Assembly (NCBI GenBank): GCA_002395105.1
Contig: DGWA01000009.1
Span: forward strand, 1 to 17,965
Reading direction: 5' to 3'
Source: Rickettsiales bacterium UBA4270
GTDB lineage: Bacteria; Pseudomonadota; Alphaproteobacteria; Rickettsiales; Deianiraeaceae
Length of the DNA stretch: 17,965 bases
The notes below the pieces were generated by a model. It saw nothing but the letters and a program-made list of their open reading frames with translations, ran no database searches and was not told the DNA's origin. The position numbers and the translations under genes are program-made. Shown here piece after piece: positions 7,145 through 14,217 of this stretch. Each line of letters starts with the position of its first letter. Position 1 is the stretch's first letter.

Positions 7145-7486
7145 ATGTTACCTGATTTAACGCTGTTTAACGATAATCTTTGTATTACCGACGAAGCAAC
7201 TATTAAAGTATCGTGTCTTGACGCGGATGATATAAATATAAATAATGGATATTCTGAAATAGCTGGTGAAATTGCTTTATGGAGAGCTGTCATATTGCAA
7301 ATGTTCGTTGATTTAAAAGTAAAATCTAATAACAAAAAATATAATTTTTCCAAACGTAAAGCATATGAATGGTTTTTTTTACCAAAAAATAAAGAATATG
7401 TAAAAGAAATTTGTAGATTTGCTGGTTATGAATACAGAAAAGTAAAAGAGGTAGCAAGTATTATAGTTAATCAACGCAATAAATAA
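7145..7486 (+). CDS. Small conserved-looking protein of unknown function
   Basis: 113 residues from ATG 7145; a TTG two codons earlier is possible. The middle reads EIALWRAVILQMFVDL (42-57), then FSKRKAYEWFF (68-78) and YVKEICRFAGYEYRKVKEV (85-103). This ALWxAVxxQxxxD...RxxAxxW...ICxxAG layout resembles small alphaproteobacterial proteins of unknown function that I have met, some in phage-like contexts, but I cannot name a domain. The N-terminal 30 residues are acidic, the rest basic; no signal peptide or membrane helix. It is divergent from rpsU and ends 8 bp from the convergent atpB. Base composition is like its neighbours. Confidence 0.7.
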   Translation: MLPDLTLFNDNLCITDEATIKVSCLDADDININNGYSEIAGEIALWRAVILQMFVDLKVKSNNKKYNFSKRKAYEWFFLPKNKEYVKEICRFAGYEYRKVKEVASIIVNQRNK

Positions 7487-7494
7487 TTAATCAA

Positions 7495-8229
7495 CTAATG
7501 TCCTTCGCTACAGGCTTCGTTAATATAAACACAAGCAAAAACTGAAAAAATATATGCTTGTAAAAAAGCAACAAATAATTCAAAAGCCATCAAAATAGAT
7601 AAGAATGTAAATGGTAAAATACCGAAAATACCCATCATTATTACAAAAAATGCAATTACATCAAGCATTACATGCCCTGCAATCATATTTGCAGCTAAAC
7701 GAACAGACAAACTTACAGGACGAACCAAGTATGAAAATAGTTCAAGAATAAATAACAATGGTGCAAGCCACCAAGGGGTTCCGGAAGGTAAAAATATTTT
7801 AAAAAATCCAAATCCTTTTTTTACTAATGTTATTAAAACACAAAGAAAAAAAACCATCATTGCAATAGCAAATGTTATAGAAATATGACTTGTTTGAGCG
7901 AATGATCCAGGTATTAATCCTAATAGATTTAACAATAAAATAAATAAAAATATTGAAAATACAAATGGAATATATTTTTTTCCAGATTCTTCAAGTGAAG
8001 AATTTACAATATTTCTTATTGTTAGTAGAAATAATTCTAACGCAGATTGGCCCTTTGATGGGACAAGTTTTCTAGACTTAAATAAAGAAATACCAAAAAA
8101 TAAAGCAATTACAACGGTCAACAAAAGCGCTATAGAACCATTTGTTAAACTAAAATTATAACCAAAAAAATTAATATTTACAATATTTTCTAATTCAAAT
8201 TGATGCATTGGGTTTATTGTCGAGCTCAT
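7495..8229 (-). CDS. atpB: F0F1 ATP synthase subunit a
   Basis: Membrane subunit a of the F0 sector, which provides the proton half-channels at the c-ring. 244 residues, normal for alphaproteobacteria, with five to six membrane helices. The essential arginine is R177 in RPVSLSVRLAANMIAGH (170-186), equivalent to E. coli R210. The last helix carries FELFVAFLQAYIF (216-228) with Q224 (E. coli Q252). LLNLLGLIPG (99-108) is the family motif of the second helix. The usual downstream partner atpE is not here: the next gene is convergent. So atpB is separated from the rest of the F0 genes, at least on the 3' side. It follows the DUF2610 gene by 80 bp on the same strand. No Shine-Dalgarno before the ATG. 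Confidence 0.96.
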   Translation of the reverse strand: MSSTINPMHQFELENIVNINFFGYNFSLTNGSIALLLTVVIALFFGISLFKSRKLVPSKGQSALELFLLTIRNIVNSSLEESGKKYIPFVFSIFLFILLLNLLGLIPGSFAQTSHISITFAIAMMVFFLCVLITLVKKGFGFFKIFLPSGTPWWLAPLLFILELFSYLVRPVSLSVRLAANMIAGHVMLDVIAFFVIMMGIFGILPFTFLSILMAFELFVAFLQAYIFSVFACVYINEACSEGH

Positions 8230-8309
8230 GTTAATGATGTATACAAAGCTTGTGAAAATATTTTTTTTTTAATTTGCAAGTAAGTTTTAAAAAACATTTT
8301 TTATATAAA

Positions 8310-8903
8310 TTATATATTATCGTCTGATTCGTCATTTAATAATAAATCTTCATCTTCTTGACTATAATCTTCATATTCATTATTTTCTTGTGTTTTATAT
8401 TCCTGTGTCAAATTTGTGTTTTCAATGCTATTTTCGTTTTCATTCAAAATTTCATCATCATCTGAGTTGTCGTTAAGTAGTAAATCTTCATCTTCTTTAT
8501 TATAATCGTTTTCATTTTGATGGTTTGATTGTTGACTGTTATTTTCCGTATTGTTTTTTTCATCATTGCTTGTAAATCCATTTGTATTTTCACCATTATT
8601 TATAAATTCATTTGCATATTTATTTATTTCACTTGGTGTAATGCCGTCGATGCTATGTTCTGTTGCCGAAATTAATGCATAATAACATAATTGTTCAAAA
8701 TCAGCGCCATTTTCTTTCGCTAAATCATGAAGTTTTTGTAAAGTATTCATGAGATCTTGCGGGATTACTCCGCCTTTTGTGCTAGATAGCCATTCTGATT
8801 GAAAATGTATTGGATGATGTGCATTATCAGGGTGTCCTATGTAAAGTGTCACAGGAGCTGTTTCTTGACCAAATTTACAAGGTACTGTAAATTGTTTAAC
8901 CAT
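8310..8903 (-). CDS. DUF2610 protein with acidic repetitive tail
   Basis: Residues 1 to about 100 match my memory of DUF2610: FTVPCKFG, the TLYIGHP turn, HPIHFQSEWLSSTKGGVIP (30-48) and DLAKENGADFEQLCYYAL (60-77). The family is widespread in Rickettsiales and its function is unknown to me. Residues 103-197 are a low-complexity tail of Asn, Glu, Asp and Ser, carrying EDEDLLLND twice (137-145 and 183-191), 46 residues apart. No signal or membrane segment. Start ATG at 8903, no Shine-Dalgarno, with TTGACA 28 nt upstream. atpB follows after 80 bp. The tail is strongly acidic and probably disordered; its composition differs from the head of the protein, so it may be a recent extension. Confidence 0.82.
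   Translation of the reverse strand: MVKQFTVPCKFGQETAPVTLYIGHPDNAHHPIHFQSEWLSSTKGGVIPQDLMNTLQKLHDLAKENGADFEQLCYYALISATEHSIDGITPSEINKYANEFINNGENTNGFTSNDEKNNTENNSQQSNHQNENDYNKEDEDLLLNDNSDDDEILNENENSIENTNLTQEYKTQENNEYEDYSQEDEDLLLNDESDDNI
8319..8500. repeat. Direct repeat encoding two acidic EDEDLLLND blocks
   Basis: Two similar stretches (about 8319-8362 and 8457-8500), offset by 138 bp (46 codons), encode the two acidic blocks of the DUF2610 tail. The repeat is imperfect but in frame. Confidence 0.65.
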
Positions 8904-8909
8904 ATGTTG

Positions 8910-8937
8910 AAAGTAAAATATATTTTTATTTTGTCAA
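8910..8937 (-). promoter_or_regulatory. Putative promoter of the DUF2610 gene
   Basis: A perfect TTGACA (8937-8932) and TACTTT (8915-8910) with a 16-nt spacer. The start codon at 8903 would lie almost at the transcription start. The -10 is weak. Confidence 0.35.
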
Positions 8938-8983
8938 GATTGCTTATGTTACCTTATATAACAATGTATTTATGTGCAAATAC

Positions 8984-8989
8984 TTGACT
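8984..8989 (+). promoter_or_regulatory. -35-like box before tRNA-Lys
   Basis: TTGACT lies 31 nt before the mature 5' end of tRNA-Lys, which is the expected distance for a promoter with almost no leader. I see no convincing -10 at 9007-9012. Confidence 0.3.
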
Positions 8990-9020
8990 TTTATTTTTAA
9001 AAAAGTTCCTTTTAGTTGCA

Positions 9021-9093
9021 GGGCACTTAGCTCAGCTGGTAGAGCAGTTGACTTTTAATCAATTGGTCGTGGGCTCGTATCCCACAGTGCCCA
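9021..9093 (+). tRNA. trnK: tRNA-Lys (anticodon TTT)
   Basis: A full cloverleaf of 73 nt. The acceptor GGGCACT/AGTGCCC, the D arm GCTC/GAGC with GG in the loop, and the T stem GTGGG/CCCAC are all paired. The anticodon stem is GTTGA/TCAAT with loop CTTTTAA, giving TTT at 34-36; its closing G27:T43 is a wobble. The CCA is not encoded. The T-loop is CTCGTAT instead of TTCRAAT, so both position 54 (T to C) and position 58 (A to T) depart from the near-universal bases. Confidence 0.95.
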
Positions 9094-9329
9094 CATGCTT
9101 TAAACGAAAAACAGAATAATTTAGAACAAAAATCAGAATTCTAGCTAGCTAGTTTTACGAGAAGAACTTTGTTTGTAGTTTTTTTATCTTGCTTAAAAAA
9201 TTAAAAATTAAAACATCATCTTAATTTGAATGACTTTCTTTATGTGTTTGTTTTGTTTGTGTAATTAGTAGCTTGTTTTTATGCTTGCAATTAAAAATAC
9301 TAATGTTTTGATAAAATCAGTGTTTTTAA
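9094..9329. other. Intergenic spacer between the two tRNA genes
   Basis: 236 bp of AT-rich DNA with no convincing gene or terminator. It holds three consecutive CTAG tetramers (CTAGCTAGCTAG, 9142-9153) next to AGAATTCT. A TAAAAT at 9312-9317 could serve as a -10 for the initiator tRNA but lacks a good -35 at the right distance. Confidence 0.6.
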
Positions 9330-9406
<77 letters not shown>

Positions 9407-9415
9407 TTAATTTTC

Positions 9416-9444
9416 TTGACAATTATGCTTTACATTAATAATAA
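9416..9444 (+). promoter_or_regulatory. Putative promoter after tRNA-fMet
   Basis: A perfect TTGACA (9416-9421) and a weak TAATAA (9439-9444) with a 17-nt spacer. It would start transcription at about 9451, the first base of the small GTG ORF. Confidence 0.35.
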
Positions 9445-9450
9445 TTATTC

Positions 9451-9645
9451 GTGGGAGCTGTTTTACCAAAAAATAATTTTAAGGACATATCCGAAGTTGA
9501 AAAAAAATCTCTTAACGAAAAAGAGTGTTATGATTCTGTTTTTAATATGTACGAAGAGAAATATAGAAATGAGATAATAAAGCATAAAAAGATATCAAAC
9601 AAACCAATAAAAAATAAAATATGCTCAAAAGGTAAACACTTTTAG
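9451..9645 (+). CDS. Possible small lysine-rich protein (doubtful)
   Basis: A 64-codon ORF from GTG 9451 within the 326-bp stretch between tRNA-fMet and the next gene. It encodes a highly charged product (many Lys and Glu) with no recognisable domain, membrane helix or signal. The only start is GTG, directly after an in-frame stop at 9442, and there is no Shine-Dalgarno. A TTGACA 29 nt upstream fits the start. It could be a real small protein, a remnant of a longer gene or a chance ORF. The rest of the stretch (9646-9732) holds only the promoter of the next gene. Confidence 0.3.
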   Translation: MGAVLPKNNFKDISEVEKKSLNEKECYDSVFNMYEEKYRNEIIKHKKISNKPIKNKICSKGKHF

Positions 9646-9689
9646 CAGGTTATATCGTTTACATTAGTAACTACTAGAATAAAAATAAT

Positions 9690-9717
9690 TTGCATATTTT
9701 TGTTAATTTTCTATAAT
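9690..9717 (+). promoter_or_regulatory. Promoter of the 179-aa unknown gene
   Basis: TTGCAT (9690-9695), a 16-nt spacer and a perfect TATAAT (9712-9717). Transcription would begin at about 9724, only some nine bases before the ATG at 9733. It is the best complete promoter in the window. Confidence 0.55.
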
Positions 9718-9732
9718 TAATAGAATTACCGT

Positions 9733-10272
9733 ATGATTGATGATTACCAACAAGAACATTTAGTTCAAACTAAATTGAAGAGTATGTTGAGTTTGATAAG
9801 AAACAAAAAAAAAGAAACTATTAAGAAAATCAATTTTTTAAATAAATATTATGATAATAAAAGGAACATTCAAGGTTTGTATTACGGATATAAAATTCAA
9901 AGTGCTAAAACAGACATTTGTGATAGAGTTATTAAAATTGTTAACCGAGCTAAATCTGACCGTTTTATTTTAGAATATATGCATAAATTTGCCAAATCGA
10001 GAGATAGTTTTGCTGCTAAAATGATTTTTCTGTGCGCAACAGAACAGATAAATGAAAGCAATATACGGAAATATTATTTTTATAAGAAAAATGAATCACG
10101 AGATTTAGTGGCGTATTATAATTGTAGTTGTTTCAAAAAACGCATAGAAGCAATGTTTGCGAAAAGTTATGGTCCTTGTAATAAAAAAACACAAATTGAC
10201 GAATATATTAGTTACAAAAATATTTATAACAGTGTTAATCATTATAGCATTGGCAAAAATTATGTTTATTAA
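9733..10272 (+). CDS. Unrecognised basic protein
   Basis: 179 residues, very rich in Lys, Tyr, Asn and Ile and predicted to be helical. It has no family motif known to me. Features: an N-terminal basic helix (KLKSMLSLIRNKKKETIKK, 14-32), a Tyr-rich patch (NIQGLYYGYKI, 45-55), FAKSRDSFAAKMIFLCATEQI (86-106) and a pair of cysteines in YNCSCFKKR (about 128-136). No signal peptide or transmembrane segment. The start is ATG 9733 behind a good promoter. Its stop shares the palindrome TTAA with the stop of the convergent recG (4-bp overlap), which suggests a stably kept, compact arrangement. A nucleic-acid-binding role would fit the charge but is only a guess. Confidence 0.7.
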   Translation: MIDDYQQEHLVQTKLKSMLSLIRNKKKETIKKINFLNKYYDNKRNIQGLYYGYKIQSAKTDICDRVIKIVNRAKSDRFILEYMHKFAKSRDSFAAKMIFLCATEQINESNIRKYYFYKKNESRDLVAYYNCSCFKKRIEAMFAKSYGPCNKKTQIDEYISYKNIYNSVNHYSIGKNYVY

Positions 10273-12488
10273 CATAATATTAATTTTTCGCTGTTTTTTG
10301 TGTAAAAAAGAGAGATTATTGGTTCAATTTCAATATTATCTATATTATTAATATCTATATTAGATAGTAGGAAACTTATTAAGGCTTCATCTCGTAAAAA
10401 ATCAACAAAATTCATTATTTTCCCACTTTGTTTTTTATCAAGAATACCTCCTCCTCCACGCATTTTTAGATCTAATTTTGCAATATCAAAACCGTTATTG
10501 TATTTTTTTAGAACACAAAGTCTTGATTTTCCTATGTCACTAATTTTATTGCTGTATAATAAAAAACAATATGATTGCTTTGTTCCTCTACCAACCCTTC
10601 CTCGAAGCTGATGTAATTGGGCCAGTCCGAATTTTTCTGCATTTTCTATAACTATTATTGTCGCATCTGGGACGTCAATTCCTACCTCTATTACAGTAGT
10701 TGCTACTAATAATTGAATAATACCGTTTTTAAAATCATTTATTATACTATCTTTTACGTTTTGATCCATTTTACCATGCAAAATTCCAATTTTTGTCTTA
10801 TCTATATTTTTTTCTAATTCTTTTGCCCTGGTCATTACATCTATATAATCTAATGCCTCACTTTCTTCTACTAATGGGCATATCCAATACACTTTTTCAC
10901 CTGCAATTATTTTTCTATTTATTCCATCAACAAGGTCATTGTATTTTTCGTCAATATTTAGCATTCTTGTGTCTATTGTATTTCTATTGTTTGGCTTATT
11001 TTTGATACATGAAACACCTATGTCACCGTAAATACCCATAATCATAGTTCTTGGTATTGGAGTTGCTGACATCATTAATACATCTGCATTTTTACATTTT
11101 TCTATAAGAGAAACTCTTTGTTCTACGCCGAAATTATGTTGCTCATCAATTATAAACAAACCAACATTTGATAGTTCTATTTTTTCTTGAAATAGCGCAT
11201 GAGTTCCGACTAATATATCTATTTGTCCAGAATTCATTCTTGTTAAGATATCTTTTTGTATTTTTTGTTTTGTTTTGCCAATAAGCAACTCAACGGATAT
11301 TCCAAGTCCGAAACATATTTTCGATATTGTTGTGAAATGCTGTTTTGCTAACATTGTCGTTGGTGCTATTATTACTACTTTATAGCCACTTTCTATCGCA
11401 TTTAAAGCAGCCATTATTGCCACAATAGTTTTTCCACTACCAACATCACCTTGAAGTAAACGAAGCATTTTTTTTTCGCTCGCTTGATCTGCGTATATTT
11501 CGTTTAGGCAATTTTGTTGGTCGTATGTTAATGAAAATGGCAAATTTTTTAGTATACGATCTCTTATTTCGCCAGATCCAGATATTATATTGCCTTTTGT
11601 TTTTTCGTATTTTTTGCGTGCCTTGATAATTGAATAGTGAAAACTAATTAATTCTAAAAATGCAATTTTTTTTAAATATTTAGAGTTATTTTCAATATCA
11701 TCAATTGATTTTGGAAAATGTAATCTTATTAAACTTTCCTTCATGATTGGAACATCTTCGCTTGTTTTGAATTGTTTTAATATATAATCACAAGCATCAA
11801 GAGGTGAAAAATCAAATCTATCATTGTTTAAAATTTTATCTACTAATGATATAATTTGATTTTGTTTTATACCGCTAGTTATAGAGTAAATTGGAACAAT
11901 ATTATCTGTGTTTTTATTAATATTTATTCCTTCATATTCAAGTTGATTAAGTTTATAAACTGCCATACAACCGTGAATATGTTGTATTCTTGATGTTATA
12001 CTTGGGTTAGTCATTGATCTTTTCCCGCGTTCACTAATCAATAACCTGCCTTGACAAACCACACGATGTCCTATTTTATAATTTGTCAGAATAAATGGAG
12101 GTATGTTAAAAAACACTAAATCAAGTTTATAACCATCAAACGTTGTTGTTTTTATAGTAATTGGGATATGTCTTTTTATGGCAATATATGCTGGTATTTT
12201 TGGAATTTTTATTTCATCAATAACTGTTTCTATACAACAAATATTTTTTGCACTTATATTCATTAATGAATTAACTCTATACCATAATTCATAATTTACT
12301 GGCACATGCATTACTAAATCTATTATACGTTCACCAGTGAGTTTTACCAATTTATCAGCAACTTCTTGATTGACTATTTTTGTGTCTTTTAATTTTGAAA
12401 ATATAGTAAGTGATTTTGTTGTTTTTACAACTTTTTTTATTGTTGTTTTTACACATTTATATTGTTTTTTTGATAAATCTTGCGACAT
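10269..12488 (-). CDS. recG: ATP-dependent DNA helicase RecG
   Basis: A superfamily 2 helicase that remodels stalled replication forks and branch-migrates Holliday junctions. 739 residues, slightly longer than usual because of a basic Lys/Thr-rich N-terminus. The wedge/OB region occupies about 50-180. Helicase motifs: GDVGSGKT (347-354, Walker A), IAPTTMLAKQH, GTHALFQEKI, DEQH (448-451), SATPIPRT (474-481), ATTVIEVGIDVP (596-607) and QLRGRVGR (627-634). The C-terminal TRG-type motif is present as KMRGGGGILDKKQSG (675-689), where the family form is LRGPGExLGxxQSG; the Pro and Glu are replaced. It follows gltX by 81 bp on the same strand. Start ATG at 12488, no Shine-Dalgarno. Confidence 0.96.
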   Translation of the reverse strand: MSQDLSKKQYKCVKTTIKKVVKTTKSLTIFSKLKDTKIVNQEVADKLVKLTGERIIDLVMHVPVNYELWYRVNSLMNISAKNICCIETVIDEIKIPKIPAYIAIKRHIPITIKTTTFDGYKLDLVFFNIPPFILTNYKIGHRVVCQGRLLISERGKRSMTNPSITSRIQHIHGCMAVYKLNQLEYEGININKNTDNIVPIYSITSGIKQNQIISLVDKILNNDRFDFSPLDACDYILKQFKTSEDVPIMKESLIRLHFPKSIDDIENNSKYLKKIAFLELISFHYSIIKARKKYEKTKGNIISGSGEIRDRILKNLPFSLTYDQQNCLNEIYADQASEKKMLRLLQGDVGSGKTIVAIMAALNAIESGYKVVIIAPTTMLAKQHFTTISKICFGLGISVELLIGKTKQKIQKDILTRMNSGQIDILVGTHALFQEKIELSNVGLFIIDEQHNFGVEQRVSLIEKCKNADVLMMSATPIPRTMIMGIYGDIGVSCIKNKPNNRNTIDTRMLNIDEKYNDLVDGINRKIIAGEKVYWICPLVEESEALDYIDVMTRAKELEKNIDKTKIGILHGKMDQNVKDSIINDFKNGIIQLLVATTVIEVGIDVPDATIIVIENAEKFGLAQLHQLRGRVGRGTKQSYCFLLYSNKISDIGKSRLCVLKKYNNGFDIAKLDLKMRGGGGILDKKQSGKIMNFVDFLRDEALISFLLSNIDINNIDNIEIEPIISLFYTKNSEKLILC

Positions 12489-12569
12489 TAATAATTTATT
12501 ATGTTTAAATTTTAGTTTTCAACTACTTAAAACTTATAATAACTTTTATAAAATTTGTATTTAATTATT

Positions 12570-13724
12570 TCAATTATTTTTATCCTTTTCCAATATTGGT
12601 TCAATCATCTTAAATATTTCTGCGTCTGTTTTTTGTTTAATATAATGTAAATTTATATTTTTTAGTTTTTCAAAATCAAAGCGACTTGGTGATTTTCCAC
12701 ATCTAGATATATCAAACGCAGCAATTGCTTCTTGTTTTGAATATATTTCTTTTTCAGTGCCGTCATTCCAACCAAGATGTAATAAGTAATTAAAAATTGC
12801 TTCACTTAAATATCCTTGTTTTTGATAATCACTTACAGCAACAGCATGTTTTCTTTTTGAGAGTTTTTTTCCTTGAATGTCATATATTAGCGGTATATGG
12901 GCGAAATGTGGAATTGTTAATCCTTGATTGTTTAGCATTTTAATTCCTGCTTTTTGAATGGCTTGATATATTAATATTTGTTTTGGTGTATTCGATATAT
13001 GGTCATCTCCTCGTATAACATGGGTGATTCCCATGTCCATATCATCACACACAACAGCAAGCATATATGTAGGTGTTCCGTTTGAACGAATTAATACAAA
13101 ATCGTCCTGAGTTTTATTATCAAACTCAATATCTCCTCTGATTAAATCGTGCATTAAAATTTTTCCGTCTGGAATTAACAAACGAATTACTGGCAAAATT
13201 CCATTTTTCTTTGCTTCTTCAATAGCATTTTTTGATTTCTCTCTTTCATCTTCATTTTTTGATAAAATACCTTTCCATTTAGTTCCATCATATCTGTAAT
13301 ATTTCTTTTCAGCTTCGCATTGCTTTTTTTTTTCTTCGATCTGTTCCGGCGTATCATATGCATAATAAGCAAGACCATTATCAATAAGTATTTTTGCTAT
13401 TTCTTGGTGTCTCGAATAACGTTTTGATTGCAATATAATTCCTTTTTTTTTATCATTTTGATAAAAACAATTCTCTGGAATATTTAATTCTTCTAAAAAA
13501 TCGCTATCATAATCAATTCCTAGCCAGTCAATTCCTTTAATTATTTCATCTATAGCTTCTTGTGAGTTTCTTTGTTTATCTGTGTCTTCTATTCTGAGCA
13601 GTAATTTTCCATTATTATGTCTTGCAAAAAGATAGTTAAATAATGCAGTCCTTGCTCCTCCAATATGTAGCATACCAGTTGGACTTGGTGCAAAACGAAC
13701 TATAACTTTTTTATCAGAATTCAT
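12570..13724 (-). CDS. gltX: Glutamyl-tRNA synthetase (GluRS2 type), C-terminally shortened
   Basis: Class I synthetase charging tRNA with Glu. 384 residues: Rossmann fold with FAPSPTGMLHIGGARTALFN (11-30, HIGH signature), LLRIEDTD (42-49), then TPTYMLAVVCDDMDMGITHVIRGDDH (217-242), the KMSKS loop KLSKR (287-291) and the stem-contact part AFDISRCGKSPSRFDFEKLKNINLHYI (336-362). The ERST/AAID-type start and the SPSRFDF block match the alphaproteobacterial GluRS2 branch. A normal enzyme has about 460-480 residues; here the protein ends with TGA soon after the first anticodon-binding helices, and only 81 bp separate it from recG, so the last 80-90 residues are gone. Just downstream of its TGA come AAT AAT TAA, so UGA recoding would not extend it. 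It is set apart from the HU gene by a terminator. Confidence 0.93.
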   Translation of the reverse strand: MNSDKKVIVRFAPSPTGMLHIGGARTALFNYLFARHNNGKLLLRIEDTDKQRNSQEAIDEIIKGIDWLGIDYDSDFLEELNIPENCFYQNDKKKGIILQSKRYSRHQEIAKILIDNGLAYYAYDTPEQIEEKKKQCEAEKKYYRYDGTKWKGILSKNEDEREKSKNAIEEAKKNGILPVIRLLIPDGKILMHDLIRGDIEFDNKTQDDFVLIRSNGTPTYMLAVVCDDMDMGITHVIRGDDHISNTPKQILIYQAIQKAGIKMLNNQGLTIPHFAHIPLIYDIQGKKLSKRKHAVAVSDYQKQGYLSEAIFNYLLHLGWNDGTEKEIYSKQEAIAAFDISRCGKSPSRFDFEKLKNINLHYIKQKTDAEIFKMIEPILEKDKNN

Positions 13725-13744
13725 AAAAAGATTTTTTATATAGC

Positions 13745-13783
13745 ATAAAAAAAAGGTATTAACTTACAAGAAGCTAATACCTT
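13745..13783 (-). terminator. Intrinsic terminator of the HU gene
   Basis: On the minus strand, AAGGTATTAGCTT pairs with AAGTTAATACCTT (13 bp including one G:U), closed by the loop CTTGT and followed by a run of T. It lies 25 bp past the HU stop and before gltX. It is the only convincing intrinsic terminator in the window. Confidence 0.88.
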
Positions 13784-13808
13784 AAAAATACATAATAATT
13801 TATAAAAA

Positions 13809-14108
13809 TTATTTAGATTTTTTTCCCATTTTTTCTGGGTTTTTCCATTTGTTTCCAAGTTTAACCTTAATATACTTTTTTGCTGGATATTTAACTTTTT
13901 GTTTTGTTTTTGGATTAATGCCCATTCTTGCTTTTCTCATAGCTTCATGTAATTGAAACCAACCAGTAAGAGAAACTTTGTCACCTTTTGCTAATAAATC
14001 AGCAACAACTTCCAAAAAACAACCCATAACGTCGTTAACAACAGCTTTTGATTTTCCGCTATGTTGAGCAACTATTTCAACGACTTCAGCTTTTGATACA
14101 CTTTTCAT
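13809..14108 (-). CDS. hup: HU family nucleoid DNA-binding protein
   Basis: A small dimeric protein that bends and compacts DNA. 99 residues, normal length with a short Lys-rich tail. The N-terminal helices (SKAEVVEIVAQHSGKSKAVV, 5-24) and the signature SLTGWFQLHEAMRKARMGIN (46-65) lead into the DNA-grasping arm NPKTKQKVKYPAKK (65-78), whose Pro66 is the DNA-intercalating residue, then IKVKLG. HU and IHF subunits cannot be separated with certainty; the single arm sequence looks HU-like. The gene has its own terminator. It lies 109 bp downstream of htpG on the same strand, with a TTGCAA at 14162-14157 that could be part of a promoter but has no good -10. Confidence 0.94.
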   Translation of the reverse strand: MKSVSKAEVVEIVAQHSGKSKAVVNDVMGCFLEVVADLLAKGDKVSLTGWFQLHEAMRKARMGINPKTKQKVKYPAKKYIKVKLGNKWKNPEKMGKKSK

Positions 14109-14217
14109 AAAAAAAAATAATAAACACTAACTTTCTAAAAAATATATTTATATAAATTGCAAGTTTTTTTTAAAAAAATCTTATTTTTTATTTGTATTTG
14201 TAAATGTTCGTTCACAA

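Noticed and set aside
8319..8500. A CRISPR-like or satellite array, suggested by repeated blocks here and at 5131-5190 and 17844-17955.
   Set aside because: Each has only two copies, the periods are multiples of three and they lie inside reading frames, so they are intragenic protein repeats.
9142..9153. The CTAGCTAGCTAG run as a recombination or attachment site.
   Set aside because: No integrase, no second copy and no flanking repeats are seen in the window; twelve bases are too few to claim more.
10793..11005. Plus-strand ORFs within recG, gltX, atpB and other genes.
   Set aside because: They lie antisense or out of frame inside well-supported genes, have low-complexity products and no motifs.
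12561..12572. Recoding of UGA as tryptophan, which would lengthen gltX.
   Set aside because: After the TGA only AAT AAT and a TAA follow in frame, and Trp codons in conserved positions of this and other genes are TGG.
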